Source of the DNA: Didymella arachidicola
Taxonomy: Eukaryota; Ascomycota; Dothideomycetes; Pleosporales; Didymellaceae
Assembly: GCA_016630955.3 (NCBI GenBank)
Contig: CM049998.1
Location: 930,001 to 994,000 of the forward strand
Length of the DNA: 64,000 nucleotides
Direction: 5' to 3'
How positions within the stretch are numbered: position 1 is the stretch's first letter; each line of letters opens with the position of its first letter. Made by a program: the position numbers and the translations under genes. Shown here piece after piece: positions 22,136 to 32,514 of the stretch. Under the pieces are notes generated by a model. That model saw nothing but the letters and a program-made list of their open reading frames with translations. It ran no database searches and had not been told where the DNA came from.

Positions 22136-25100
22136 TTACAGACCTGAATCTGATCTGTCTCGCAGTTTGGATGATAGATCGCTTAGTCCTAGCTGGCGTA
22201 CAAAGTTGGCGTGTCTCTGACGACTAAGGATCTTCGTAAGGCCATCAGCTGGCATCTCTGCAGTAGCCTTCCAATCTACCTGCAGTCTGCCCTCTGCTAC
22301 CTCCTGGCGTACCCATTGATGGTGTACGTCTACATGCTTCAGCTTCGTCTGAAGCTTGTCAGCTGTCTTTGTTGCGATTAAGACAGTTTGCTGGTTATCA
22401 CACCACAGTGCTGGTGTTAACTCTGGGTCAAACTGGATCGCTTTAAAGAAGCGCTGCCACCACTCCATCTCTGATCCGGCTGTTGATAGAGAGAGTAGCT
22501 CGGCCTCTGTAGTCGATTTCGTGACTGATCGTTGGACTGTCGCCTTCCAATCAACAGGCAGTCCATACAGCTTGAAGATATAGCCTTGAGAGCTGCGTCG
22601 CGTCTCTGGCTCGTCGGCAAAAGCAGCATCTGATGCACCATAGAAGAGAGGCTCATGCTCGTGCTCTTGCTGGGATAGCATTGTGATGCTCGTTATGCCT
22701 TGCTGCTTATCTGCGGACGCTCGAATAGCCAAGTGTTTCGTGCCTATCAGGTACCTCCATACATGGCAAGCTGCGTACATATGCTTCTGCCCGGGATTCT
22801 GCAGATGACGTGCAAGTACTGAGTGTGCTCTCGCGACGTCTGGTCGTGTCGAAGTCGAAATGTAAGCCAGTGAGCCGACTAGCCGCTGGTACCTTTGAGT
22901 TCGCGCAGCACTTGGTTCCTCTGTTGATGGCAAAAGGGCATTGTCCCTTAGGGGAACATCTGGACATCTTACGCTTGACTTCAGGTCAAACTTTGCTGCA
23001 ATCTTATTGATGAATGAGTCTTGAGTCAGGTAGATAGAGCGACTGAGCTCCTCGCGGATTACGCGGATACCAAGGAACCACTTCAGCTCGCCTAATTCAC
23101 GGATCTCGTACGTTGTAAGCAGCTGCTGCTTGAACGTCTGGTAATAGCCCCTGTTGAGCGGGTGAACAAGAACGACAATATCGTCCACGTAGAAAAATAC
23201 GATCAAGTGATCATTCGTGTATAAGCATGGCACTCCTGGCACTGGCTCTAGGCTAAGCTTCTTCAAGGTCGATGATAGCTCCTGGTACCAGAGCAATGGA
23301 GCTTCTTTGAGGCCATAGAGAGCGCGCTGTAGTTCAAGTAGCTCTCCAAGCTCGTCTGTAAATCCTTCTGGCGTACGGCAGTACATTTTGCGTGGCAATC
23401 TCGCGTTGAGAAAAGCATTCATGGCGTCAAACTGAAACATCTGTAGGTCGAATGCTGCTGCTAACGCGATGAGGGCTCGAAAGACTTTAATTGCTAGCGT
23501 TGCCGCGTAGGTGTCTCCCCAAGCCTCTTGCATGTCTCCTCGTACGCATATACGCGCTTTGAACTTGTATAGGTATCCATCTTCGTCAAATTTGTACGTG
23601 AATACCCACATCAAGGGTAGAACCTCAGCATCTGCTGTCGCTGCAGTTGCCTCTGTCTGATTGAAGCAGTCTTTTGCCCAGCAGCTATCAAGCTCAGCTC
23701 GTGCTGCCTGTGCAAACTCAGCGCCAAATGGATGATTGTTCAGATCCTTCCATCGCTTTGGTGGATCCGGCAATTGGTCGCGATGTAATCGTAGCTTTGG
23801 CATTTCTCCTGTGAGCTTTGATGGGGCTGTCGGGTTCATTGCTACTGCAAATGCTCTATAGTACGTAGCTAGAGCATGATCTGGTGGCTTCCTGGTTCTT
23901 TTACCCGTAATGATGTTGCTGCTCACGATTGATGGGTCTGCCATCTTTGGAGCGTTGTTCTGTCGACGATCTGGTACGTAGTCCTCGGTATTGCTCCATC
24001 CTTTTGCCCATGTTGATGGCTGCTTTCGTGGACGGTCTCGCTTGCTCGTCACAGCTGGCCGTAGTGGTCCGTCTCCGCTGCTTTTGGCTGTAGATCTATC
24101 ATCTTCGTGATGCGTCTGCGGCTCATCAAGCAGTTGATCTTGAATCTGTTCCCCAGTGTCTTGATCTTCAGCGCCTTGCTGATCTTCCACACTGATCTGT
24201 TCTGCCGGCTCGGAAGCTCGGTCTAGATCTCTGTCATTGCCTGTCCACTCCTGAGGTGGTACAGTACCGCGATCTGACGGTTCTGGTGTGGGCAGAAAGC
24301 TCTGATCCTTAGAAAGCTGCTGACGTTGTTGTAGCTCAGTTACTACTTCCTGATCTGCCTCTGCCTCCGCTGTATGCAGTATATTGAGGATCTCAATCTC
24401 TTCTTGCATAATATCTTCTTTCTCAGCCTTCTCATGGTCGTTGTAGAGGCTGCTTCTCTGGAATATCACATCTCTCACACGTATCACCTGGTTCTTTTTC
24501 GGCAGCCAGATGCGAAAGATGTTTGATGAGTCATACCCTACAAGGTATCCAACGAATGTACGAGACTCTAGCTTATCTGCCTTCTTCAGCTTTTTGTTAA
24601 GCGTGTACGCTTTGCACCCAATCTGGGAGAAGTGCGCGACTGAAGGCTGCTTGCCGTGAACGAGTTCGTACGGCGTCTTCCAATCAATAGATCTCGTAGG
24701 CGTTACATTCGTGATCTTTGTCGCCGTGATCGCTAGCTCATTTGATAGAGACTTCGGTAGACCTGCCTTAATGCGGAGCGATCTTGCTTTCGTAATGATG
24801 ATGTTTCCGGCTTGTTCTGCAGCTCCAAGCTGCTCAGGCGTGTCAGGAGCACGCAGCTCAATCTTGAGGCCTGCTTGCCTCGCGATTCTGTAGAGTTCGA
24901 GGCCATAGCCACGATCCCCATCGACTTTGAGCACAATGACTGTGTACCCGTATTGTCGCTCAATCTTGTGTAGCAGCGCCTTGAGAGCTGCTATCACTAC
25001 TGGTAGTGACTTGTTCGCAAGAGTCACTGCTTCGTGCCACTTTGAGTACTCGCATACTGCATGCAGCAGGTAGCGATCTCCATTGTAGCATGTTTCTCCA

Positions 25101-26926
25101 GTCGGTATGAGCTGTACAAGATCAACGACTATTCGATAGAAAGGCCTTGTCGCATGATCATCTGACGCGCGTCTGCTGACCTGAGCTGCCGATTTTGATT
25201 GTATACAGGTCTCACACTCGTGCATCCTTGGAGCTCTGGCGTCTTTGTCAAGAGTTATACCCTGTACATTCCTACTCAGATGGTCAATCACGTCCTTGCC
25301 AGCGTGTGCAAACATCTCATGAGCTTCGACATGGGATGTGTGAATTGGACGTCGATCTTCTCGCGATGGCTTGTACGCTCGCCGTACTGTCGCCGCGAAG
25401 CTGCTCAGAGCTAGGCGATCATTTTCTTCAGCGTCGACAATCCAATGCCCATTTGCGTATTTAAGCGAACAGATGACGTTTGATGGATGCTTCTGATACA
25501 TTGCATCTCTCCCTGAGTCGAACTGCACGTCTATCTCTCGGCATCGTGAGAGGCTTACAACGTTTGTAAGGAAGCCTTCTACAAGTGCGACGTTAGACAA
25601 TTGAATCTTGCCTATACCGTTCGGCCGGTTAACGCTGAACGTCACCTCTCCCCAGGCCTGTATCGCCAAGGTTGAGTCTCCTGCTAAGACCATCTCATGA
25701 GGTCTTGCCTTCCGTGTCTCTTGCCAGCCAAATCTCGTCGAGTTGCATACGTGAATATTCGAGCCTGGGTCGAGTATCCATCGATTACGTATCGCTGGCA
25801 AAGCCTTCTGCTGTACCTGTGCGACAGAGAAGCTGTTGTAGGTGACAAAGCTTGCGCTGCTCTTCCCACCATCAAGTGTGAGCGTCTCATCTGTGCCTTT
25901 TACTCTCTTGCCGTGCCGAGCTAGGAGCTTATTGATTCTCTTAACTTGCTCTGGATCCTTCAAGGCTGCTGCTACTCGGTCTTGCACAGCTTTAGCCGGT
26001 TGAAAGTCCTCGGGTCTCTTCGGATGATCTGGAAACAGGTACCAGCACTCTCTATACCAGTGCTTGCTCCCGCAGATACATTCTGGCTTGTATGGAGCTG
26101 ATCTCGATGATCTCTGCTCCTTCTGATGCTGTTCTGACTTGGCTGATACACCTAATGACGCAAACGTACCAAGTGATGCCGCAGTAGGTCCGATTCTTCG
26201 GTAATAGATTCTGAACTGAGCGATGTAGTCTGCCACCGGTTGAACTTCATTCGTCTTGCCTGCTGTCTCTTTCATGATTAAATCATGATGCGATGATCCT
26301 GCCCATTCTGGCGCGATCGTCCTGATAGCTGACAGGAAATCCTCCTGAGCTCGACAGCCCGTTGTTTCAGGAAGGTCTACTTCCCTGCACTGATTCGTAA
26401 TGTGAATCCAGTCGTCGAGCCACTGCTCGAGATCGCGACTCTGAGGGCCTTCCTGCAGAGATCGATACTTGACGATTAGCTCTCTGGTTCGTGTAGCAGT
26501 TGTCGGCGCGAACTGCTTCTTGAGAGCGATCAGTCGATCGTACACCTCATCTTTTCCGTTGATGAGGTAAAGGTGACGAGCAGCAATCGTACGGCTGATA
26601 TCCAAAAGAAGTTCGCCTTCCTTCTGCTTTTTCTTCGCGTACTCTGCTCTTTCATATCTCCAGTCGTGGAGGAGATCACTGTACACTGCCTGCTGGCCTG
26701 CGTCCAGCTGGGCAATCGCTGTCGCTCCAGCTCTGACATCGCTGGGCAGTGGTTTGATAGGTTCTTCGAGCTTCGGTAGCTCGCTCTGTGGTTTCGAGAT
26801 GTCATGGTACTTCCAAATAGCATCTACGACGGCTTTCTCTCGTCGTAGCTGGAACCATGACTCCCAATCGACTGGTTTATCCAGTATAACGGTCACTCGT
26901 GTGACTCCAGCGTCGTTGTACGACAT
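22136..26926 (-). CDS. Copia gag-pol polyprotein
   Basis: One uninterrupted frame of 1596 residues from ATG 26926, in the Ty1/copia order gag, protease, integrase, reverse transcriptase, RNase H. A zinc-knuckle-like CICGSKHWYREC lies near residue 282 (C-x-C spacing, not the usual C-x2-C). The protease region WILDPGSNIHVCN lies near 382, with DPG where DSG or DTG is usual. The integrase has an H/H-C-x2-C zinc site (about 530-590; HECETC) and candidate acidic residues in VVDLVQL (598), KVDGDRGYG (665) and GAAEQAGN (697). The RT has FDAMNAFLNA and the YVDD box (about 1245). RNase H has SDAAFAD, TTEAELLSLS and WCDNQQ (about 1430-1510). There is no frameshift between gag and pol, so the Gag:Pol ratio must be set in another way. 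Confidence 0.95.
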   Translation of the reverse strand: MSYNDAGVTRVTVILDKPVDWESWFQLRREKAVVDAIWKYHDISKPQSELPKLEEPIKPLPSDVRAGATAIAQLDAGQQAVYSDLLHDWRYERAEYAKKKQKEGELLLDISRTIAARHLYLINGKDEVYDRLIALKKQFAPTTATRTRELIVKYRSLQEGPQSRDLEQWLDDWIHITNQCREVDLPETTGCRAQEDFLSAIRTIAPEWAGSSHHDLIMKETAGKTNEVQPVADYIAQFRIYYRRIGPTAASLGTFASLGVSAKSEQHQKEQRSSRSAPYKPECICGSKHWYRECWYLFPDHPKRPEDFQPAKAVQDRVAAALKDPEQVKRINKLLARHGKRVKGTDETLTLDGGKSSASFVTYNSFSVAQVQQKALPAIRNRWILDPGSNIHVCNSTRFGWQETRKARPHEMVLAGDSTLAIQAWGEVTFSVNRPNGIGKIQLSNVALVEGFLTNVVSLSRCREIDVQFDSGRDAMYQKHPSNVICSLKYANGHWIVDAEENDRLALSSFAATVRRAYKPSREDRRPIHTSHVEAHEMFAHAGKDVIDHLSRNVQGITLDKDARAPRMHECETCIQSKSAAQVSRRASDDHATRPFYRIVVDLVQLIPTGETCYNGDRYLLHAVCEYSKWHEAVTLANKSLPVVIAALKALLHKIERQYGYTVIVLKVDGDRGYGLELYRIARQAGLKIELRAPDTPEQLGAAEQAGNIIITKARSLRIKAGLPKSLSNELAITATKITNVTPTRSIDWKTPYELVHGKQPSVAHFSQIGCKAYTLNKKLKKADKLESRTFVGYLVGYDSSNIFRIWLPKKNQVIRVRDVIFQRSSLYNDHEKAEKEDIMQEEIEILNILHTAEAEADQEVVTELQQRQQLSKDQSFLPTPEPSDRGTVPPQEWTGNDRDLDRASEPAEQISVEDQQGAEDQDTGEQIQDQLLDEPQTHHEDDRSTAKSSGDGPLRPAVTSKRDRPRKQPSTWAKGWSNTEDYVPDRRQNNAPKMADPSIVSSNIITGKRTRKPPDHALATYYRAFAVAMNPTAPSKLTGEMPKLRLHRDQLPDPPKRWKDLNNHPFGAEFAQAARAELDSCWAKDCFNQTEATAATADAEVLPLMWVFTYKFDEDGYLYKFKARICVRGDMQEAWGDTYAATLAIKVFRALIALAAAFDLQMFQFDAMNAFLNARLPRKMYCRTPEGFTDELGELLELQRALYGLKEAPLLWYQELSSTLKKLSLEPVPGVPCLYTNDHLIVFFYVDDIVVLVHPLNRGYYQTFKQQLLTTYEIRELGELKWFLGIRVIREELSRSIYLTQDSFINKIAAKFDLKSSVRCPDVPLRDNALLPSTEEPSAARTQRYQRLVGSLAYISTSTRPDVARAHSVLARHLQNPGQKHMYAACHVWRYLIGTKHLAIRASADKQQGITSITMLSQQEHEHEPLFYGASDAAFADEPETRRSSQGYIFKLYGLPVDWKATVQRSVTKSTTEAELLSLSTAGSEMEWWQRFFKAIQFDPELTPALWCDNQQTVLIATKTADKLQTKLKHVDVHHQWVRQEVAEGRLQVDWKATAEMPADGLTKILSRQRHANFVRQLGLSDLSSKLRDRSDSGL

Positions 26927-27136
26927 CGTGATCTTCGTGATTAATCACCAAACTGATCTCTGTACAGAGCAGCAGTTCTGGTCCGTTAGCGACACCACCT
27001 GATGGCTGTCGACTAGAAAGGTCTTTGACGCTGATCAGCTGTCAGTAGACAAAACGAGGTAGAAGTGAACGTAGTCGTTGTCAGTTACACGTCTAGAGCT
27101 GTTTTAGTGCTGAGTAGCGCAGTCTAAGAGGTGCAA

Positions 27137-27150
27137 ACCGGGCTCATAAC
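27137..27150 (-). other. Primer-binding site matching the anticodon arm of initiator tRNA-Met
   Basis: The plus strand next to the 5' LTR reads GGGCTCATAAC (27140-27150), the anticodon stem-loop of eukaryotic initiator tRNA-Met (anticodon CAT). The element's own strand is the complement, so priming would use a tRNA cut in the anticodon loop. This is the half-tRNA mechanism known for Drosophila copia. The extra flanking bases (ACC) do not obviously match. Confidence 0.8.
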
Positions 27151-27272
27151 TGTGTGCGGGCAGAGGCCAGGCGTAGAAAAGAGGGACTAGGTTGTTTCCT
27201 ATCTAATGAGGGGAAGAGGGAATATACACCCTACAGATGATTATGTAACAGAGCACGTGATGCTGGCTAACA
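27151..27272 (-). repeat. 5' LTR of the copia element
   Basis: 122 bp, identical to 21918-22039. It would carry the element's promoter. At 122 bp the LTR is very short for a copia element. Confidence 0.93.
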
Positions 27273-27277
27273 ACATA

Positions 27278-27585
27278 GCATATACCCATCTGCAATGCGA
27301 ACATTGGCCTATAAAGCTTGAGAGTCGGGTAGATGGACTGGAATATCTGCTTTTGAAAGATTCAACGAAAGATTCAACGAGAATGAATACCTCGTTGGGT
27401 CACACTGAATAATTGAGGGAGCTATGGGAGAACGCCAAGAGAAATGATGAAGACCGCAGATCCATATCCACCACAAACGCTGTACGGTATGACGATCCTC
27501 GATCTGACTGACAGAACGCATGATCCACATAAGGAGCGCAACAATAATCTCCGATTCCTAACACTCACGGGTTTCAAATGTTGCT
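27278..27585. other. Spacer between the copia element and the HET pseudogene
   Basis: AT-rich, with a small tandem repeat (GAAAGATTCAAC twice near 27355-27380). No gene is seen. Confidence 0.45.
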
Positions 27586-29789
27586 TCAGATTATCCTGAC
27601 TCTTCCAACTGGCAGAGAGGCTATAAATCCCTCCAGCGATTGTAGTCCGCGTCCATAATCTGGCAACGGATCTACGCATTTGATGAACCCATGGCTCTCG
27701 AAGACTCCAGGTCTTATCCCATGGAGAATCAGCGCATTACATATCGTTGAGCCCACCATATCTCTATGACAGGAGAGGAGTACAGCAGTGAGTGGAATAC
27801 CTTCTAGATCAAGCTCCTGATTGGAAACATCGATATCAGGGAATGATCTGACATAATTTAAAGATGGCCCTGGTATGTTGTACTGTGTTTTGATCCCACG
27901 ATCCATACTATCTGTTGTCGTGTGCCCAAATGCTTTTGCAAGGGGCCCCTCCAAGAGAATGCTAGTGTCGGTCGCATAGCCAATGTGAGGTGAGCCAAGC
28001 TGTATGAACACTACTTCGATCAACCTGACGCTAGGAAGCAGTTCGAAATCTTCGCTGAAGTCAACACTTGTCAGCGTAGATGCCCAGGTCCATGACGGTA
28101 CAGGAATCCCGATTCGCTGCTGGCCTGGAGACCGGGCCATCCATTGCAGACCAAGGAGGAGGCTGTTCTTCCATAGTCCAGCGATGTAGATATCGTACTT
28201 CCGAAGTTCAGACATGCGCCCGGCCAAGGCAGCCAGGGCCAGTAATTTGTCGTGCCTGTATGTTAATTTCAATTCTGAGTACTGATATACCACCCAGTGC
28301 CACTTGCGGAAGAAAATCTCGGAAGGTGCATATTCGAGATCGGTCGGCGTTGCACGTGCGTTGTCCCAGAGCTGTATAGGGCCTCTCGTCCAGCGCATGT
28401 TGTTATCAACGCTCTCCTGGAACCAACAATAGATCTTCTCGGTAAGGCGGACGGATCGGCATTGCCATATGACCTGTGTCTTGCTGAACATCAGTGTTCG
28501 TGGAGACCTCAGACGTTCCTGAAAGACCCAGCCACGGTCCAGGAGTGGCATCAATTCACCTGCCGCAGTCCCGTGTGTTGCGTCACTGCCGTCCTCTTCT
28601 CGCAGAAGCAGATTCGTGTCGGGTACGGCTACCACTGCAAAATATCCAGTCCTCAAAACCGGGTGCAAGCCATCGGTTCCATCGCGCCCGCATGCTGCGG
28701 AAATAGTAAAGAATGCGTTTCCATAGATTTGTCCCATGGTGGCGGCAGCTGCTTCTCAATCCTCAACACTGTCCTGATAGATACCTGTGCGCATTTTAGC
28801 TATGATAAGGGGAAGAGCATAGCACTTGCTTACAAAGAGCATCGATCCAGAGATAGGAAACTCCAAGCTTAAGACAAACACACGCGTCTTCTGCAAAGGT
28901 TCTTGGAAGATCAGTAAATGCCACTCCTGCCTGTAACTGTCTCCGAGTGGACTGAGTCAGTCTAACAAAAGGCCCCTGCGGTCCCCATCAGTGGCTAAGG
29001 CAAGCGTACTGCGACAGTAATTGACCGTCAGTATTGTCGACAACTTTGGCAGTAGTTCCCGTCAGCAACAAGATTCTCTTCGGCAAAATCGGCAGGTCCA
29101 GATCGAGGCAATTTTTATGGGTACCGGTACAGTCCTCCAACCACCTTTTGCAATTGTGAAGTGCCTCGTCCGACATTGGATCCTCGATATTGGTCGTCTC
29201 CAGACATAACGTCCACGACATCACGTTGGTTGAGATGCACTTATGTGCTCGATCAGTCGTTTCTGTCGAAATAGTCAACCGTACGCTCGACTCTGAGTGT
29301 CCTGTTAAGTTACTCACTTGGCTTCAGCACAAGCTCAAAAGTTCGTGGATCATCGCTCCGTATACCCAGTCTTATCCGGGTAGCCATGTTCCCTATTCCA
29401 AATTTTTCCTCATTGGAGACCCGGACGTCGTGATCAGACTCAAAGATGCACTTGTAATCGAGCAAAGCGCCCAGCTCATTGTCACGAAGGGCAAGTAGCG
29501 CCTGATACACGACTTTGCAGCGTCGACAGCCTTGTCTTGCTGCATCGTCAAAATCGTAGAAAGACCCTCCCCACGAAGGTCAGTACCAGCCTGGATCGAG
29601 ACGGGACTTCTCGAGACGAAAGAAAGTCCCTTGTACCTTCGAGCGCCGGCAGCATCTGCACATGTCTGGACCAAGGACCTCGACGTCAGGTGGTTGGCTG
29701 TCGGTGGACGTTGAATCGCTCAAATCTGAGATTGATGTCGAGCTTTCATAGTTACGGCAGTCGTCATCACTATGGCGGGTCTCTTCCAT
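27586..29789 (-). pseudogene. HET-domain (heterokaryon incompatibility) protein, broken
   Basis: Minus-strand text follows a HET protein from MEETRHSDDD (29789) through the N-terminal CRCC and QGCRRCK lines, then WLEDCTGTHKNC, LPKRILLL, YACLSH-WG, LWIDALC, IYQDSVED and GQIYGNAFFTISAACGRDGTDGL, to a 380-residue C-terminal part ending VGRVRII. Lesions: a TGA at 29582-29580, a TGA at 28990-28988 inside the LSH-x-WG motif (where Cys or Arg is usual), a TGA at 28758-28756 where the family has Trp, and a one-base frame change near 29310-29320. An intron from the T|GTAAGC donor to the CACAG acceptor within LC-IYQD still looks spliceable (28845-28787 region). Intact HET proteins trigger cell death on fusion of unlike hyphae; this copy should not. 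All three stops can be explained by single transitions. Confidence 0.8.
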
Positions 29790-30129
29790 TTGCGATAATG
29801 TGGAGTTAGTAGGAGGAAGAAGCATGTCTCTGAATGTAGCGGGGTAAGCACCAGGGCGTGCCTGCCCAGCACGGCAGCCTGACAGCAGGTACATCCATTC
29901 GCTCTGATACCCCACCTGCACGAGTTCCGCATGTTTGGTTTGACATGAAAATTGACGATTCCATTATCTTACAACATTCCGAACGCTAACCTAATGCCGA
30001 GGCGAGTTTACCATCCTGAACGCCGCCGCTATGCAAGCAAATATGATCTATCTAGCCGTTAGGATATCTGAGTAGCGAAGATGCAAACGTACATAAGGTC
30101 ACAAATTTCCCCTTTCTCCGAGACAGCCC
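29790..30129. other. Intergenic, HET pseudogene 5' side to MRS2 3' side
   Basis: The open frame extends up to about 29921 on the minus strand without a clear start, so the HET gene could have begun further upstream. The rest shows nothing recognisable. Confidence 0.4.
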
Positions 30130-31745
30130 CTAGCGACCAGCAACGTCCTCAGCCCTGCCCTCAGCCTTCGCTAATTTCCTGGCCAAATGCCTCTCCCGAT
30201 GAATAAGGTCCTTCAACGCATCGCCACCCTTAGGCTTGATAGCCCCAACGCCAATCGCATCACTGACGCTTTCGCTTGTTCCCCGGACAGTGCGTCCACC
30301 GCCCCAGGCGCCCAAACCCCATATGCTCTTCTGGTTGCTGCTAACAATGCTGCCCGGGCCATGAGCATACATGGACACGCGCTGCACGCGCCGCAGCTTC
30401 TGCAGTCCGTAGATCGCGACGATGGTACCGAAAATGGTGCACCATGCGGAGACGCCGTAGAAACCAAAATCAGTCTCTTCGATGAAGTTCTTCAAGTTCA
30501 TGCCATAGAGGGCGGCGACAAAAGTGCCGGCTGTAATGGCAAGGGTGAGGATGGAGAATTTGAGGTCCAGAAGCATGAGCGAGTTGCGGTTGGCATCGAG
30601 AATGGCTTTTACGCTGTGTGACATTAGCTTGATGGCTTTTTTTTTGGCAAAGACAAGATGACGTACATTTCCTCAGTGTTACGGATCGAGGACACCAGGT
30701 TTTCGGCCGCTTGAACGATCTCATCTGCAACTTTGTGGTATGACTCTAGAAGCATCTCAACTTCGGTGTGATCGTCGTCTTCTCTTGTCTTGCCCTCTGC
30801 TTTCTCACTGAGATACATGGAACTCAGATCATCGTCAGCTTCGAGGAGCTCCTCCAGCGCATTCCTGACTAGTCGCGCCTTCTGCTCGAAGCTACCCAAT
30901 TTCTTGGAGTAGATGAGCAAGTACCGCAGCTTGTCGCGGTCGATATCTTCTTCGAGCTCGCGCAGCACACGCACGACTGGTTCGCTGACGCCTTCGAATT
31001 CCTTCTCCAAGGAGAGTGTAACACTGATGAGAACGGCTTCGAGGGCGCGGAATTCGTAGGCGAGCGTGCCGTTCGCAACCGACTCCTTTTGACGGAGTTT
31101 CAGATCGAGATCGTACATGAACACGCTCTGCGACTTCGAATCTGTGGTGCCATACGCGTCAAAGACAAGCACGCGATTATGCTTGAGCAAGACTCGAAGA
31201 TTCAGAAGGTTGATCAGGATCGCTGATGGTCGGACGAGTATGTGAGGAAGGAGCGAGGAATCAATTTTGCGTAGATCTCGTGGAAGTAAGCCGTATTTTG
31301 CAATCAATTCGCTCTTCTTAAATTCGCCGCTGACCAGAGTGACGTTGCCGTGCTCGTCGAGCTCTGTGCAGCGCATTTTCAGCTCGTTGGCACTGCGTGC
31401 CAGACGTCCGAGAGTATTCCCATATCCTGAGCTCGTCGGCGCAGTGTCGTCTTGCGATGGTGGTATGGGCGGCTGAAGAAGGCCGGATCGCGCATGCGCA
31501 TGCGCGTGTTTCTTTTTGAAGATGCTCGGCCACGCATTACAAGGTCTAGATGTCGAGAAATTACGTGTTCCTGGCACAAGAGGTTTTATCGTGCATGGTG
31601 ATGACTTTGCGTAGGCACGGCACTGCCTTTTCAGACCGGCGCATTGCGCTGCAGGCGACTCGAAGGCATGGTTGACTTGGGCGCGCAGGAAGCTAAGGAC
31701 TGATGGTGATGGAGCAGCGACTTTGCGAAGCAGATGCGGCTGCAT
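30130..31745 (-). CDS. MRS2: Mitochondrial inner-membrane magnesium channel MRS2/LPE10
   Basis: Two exons, 31745-30667 and 30613-30130, giving 520 residues. The intron (GTACGT...CACACAG) joins NTEE to IVKAILDANRNSLMLLDLK, the conserved line of the family. An N-terminal Arg/Ser-rich stretch without acidic residues looks like a mitochondrial targeting sequence. The CorA-like core has long helices (residues about 230-365). Two membrane helices follow: FSILTLAITAGTFVAALYGMN, ending in the signature GMN, and GVSAWCTIFGTIVAIYGLQ. The CorA/Mrs2 family forms pentameric Mg2+ channels. The C-terminal matrix tail is basic. A short antisense-looking overlap of the start with the upstream plus-strand frame is not meaningful. 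The gene is divergent from the Prp3_C gene across about 200 bp. Confidence 0.93.
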
Positions 31746-31947
31746 GTCTCGCTGTTTTGGGAATTGTGTAGTTTGTTATCGTCCTGCCATGCGATTCGTC
31801 TCGTCTCGTTGTTGGCTGCTTGTTGTCCAGCTTCGCCGCGAGGTTTCGCGAGTCTTGCGGGAAAATCTGGGCTCCGCGACGTCACACGTGACCTTAGAGG
31901 CAGTTGCATGTGCGTCTTGCATTCCTAGCTTCCACGCATACACTGAC
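31746..31947. promoter_or_regulatory. Bidirectional promoter region, MRS2 and Prp3_C gene
   Basis: 202 bp separate the two divergent start codons. It includes a CACGTGAC box (about 31883-31890), a CACGTG-type bHLH target. No TATA box is seen. Confidence 0.5.
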
Positions 31948-32343
31948 ATGTCCTCGACACCCTTGTACAATGCTTTGATTCGCACACATCATATTACGTC
32001 GCGTAAAAAGGTCGCTAAACTGCGTGCAGCAGCTTCGAATCACGATGTTTACGCCTTGCTGCGCTACGGAGGCTGCCCTGGTGTCATGTACTGTCAAGGT
32101 GCCGAGCGAGGAGTGCGCGATTGGGTAGGAGACGTCCAACGACTACGCTACAAGGATTTTCAATTGGTGAGGAAGCCCGCAGAGAAGCAGGCAGAGGCCT
32201 TAGCGAGCGACAGCAAAGTACCCTACGGCAAGCTGGAAGAGATGGACACTGTGAAAGAGTTTGGAGCACGGATGCAAAGCTTTGGCATCTGGAATTGGTG
32301 GCGAGTCGGTATGGATTACCAGAAAGACGAGTTTCAGCCCTGA
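31948..32343 (+). CDS. Prp3 C-terminal domain (DUF1115) protein
   Basis: A single exon of 131 residues from ATG 31948 (MSSTPLYNALIR). The body matches the Prp3_C/DUF1115 pattern: THHITSRKKVAKLRAAA, then LLRYGGCPGVMYCQG, then VQRLRYKDFQLV. That domain sits at the C-terminus of splicing factor Prp3 and of RWDD2-type proteins; here it stands alone without an RWD or PWI part, as in many filamentous ascomycetes. The domain is thought to be ferredoxin-like and possibly RNA- or protein-binding; no catalytic role is known. It is intact, with a C-terminal Trp-rich tail (FGIWNWWRVG). Confidence 0.75.
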   Translation: MSSTPLYNALIRTHHITSRKKVAKLRAAASNHDVYALLRYGGCPGVMYCQGAERGVRDWVGDVQRLRYKDFQLVRKPAEKQAEALASDSKVPYGKLEEMDTVKEFGARMQSFGIWNWWRVGMDYQKDEFQP

Positions 32344-32514
32344 AGTTGGATAGTAAGGTCTGTTATCTGGTGGTTCGTTGCCCGCGGCTCTTACGTCGTT
32401 TGACAGGCGAGCTGCTCCAGTGGCAAGGGACTTCGAAGATACCCAAGCGCGGAGGGCTTCAGCACCCAAATGTCAGGAACGAGAAGATATTCAAGCCAGT
32501 TGAATACTTTGGCC

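Larger units (their letters stand above)
21918..27272 (-). mobile_element. Complete Ty1/copia LTR retrotransposon
   Basis: The 5355-bp element is bounded by two direct 122-bp LTRs (21918-22039 and 27151-27272) that I read as identical base for base. The 5-bp sequence ACATA lies just outside each end (21913-21917 and 27273-27277), a clear target-site duplication. In element orientation the LTR begins TGTTAGCC and ends CACACA. A primer-binding site follows the 5' LTR, a G-run precedes the 3' LTR, and a single intact 1596-codon gag-pol frame lies between. Identical LTRs and an undamaged frame point to a recent insertion, potentially still mobile. It landed about 110 bp past the stop of the membrane-protein gene, whose 3' end may now lie within or next to the LTR. 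Confidence 0.95.

Noticed and set aside
31672..31947. Plus-strand extension of the Prp3_C frame upstream of 31948
   Set aside because: It overlaps the MRS2 start on the other strand and has no family resemblance. ATG 31948 begins right before the conserved domain.
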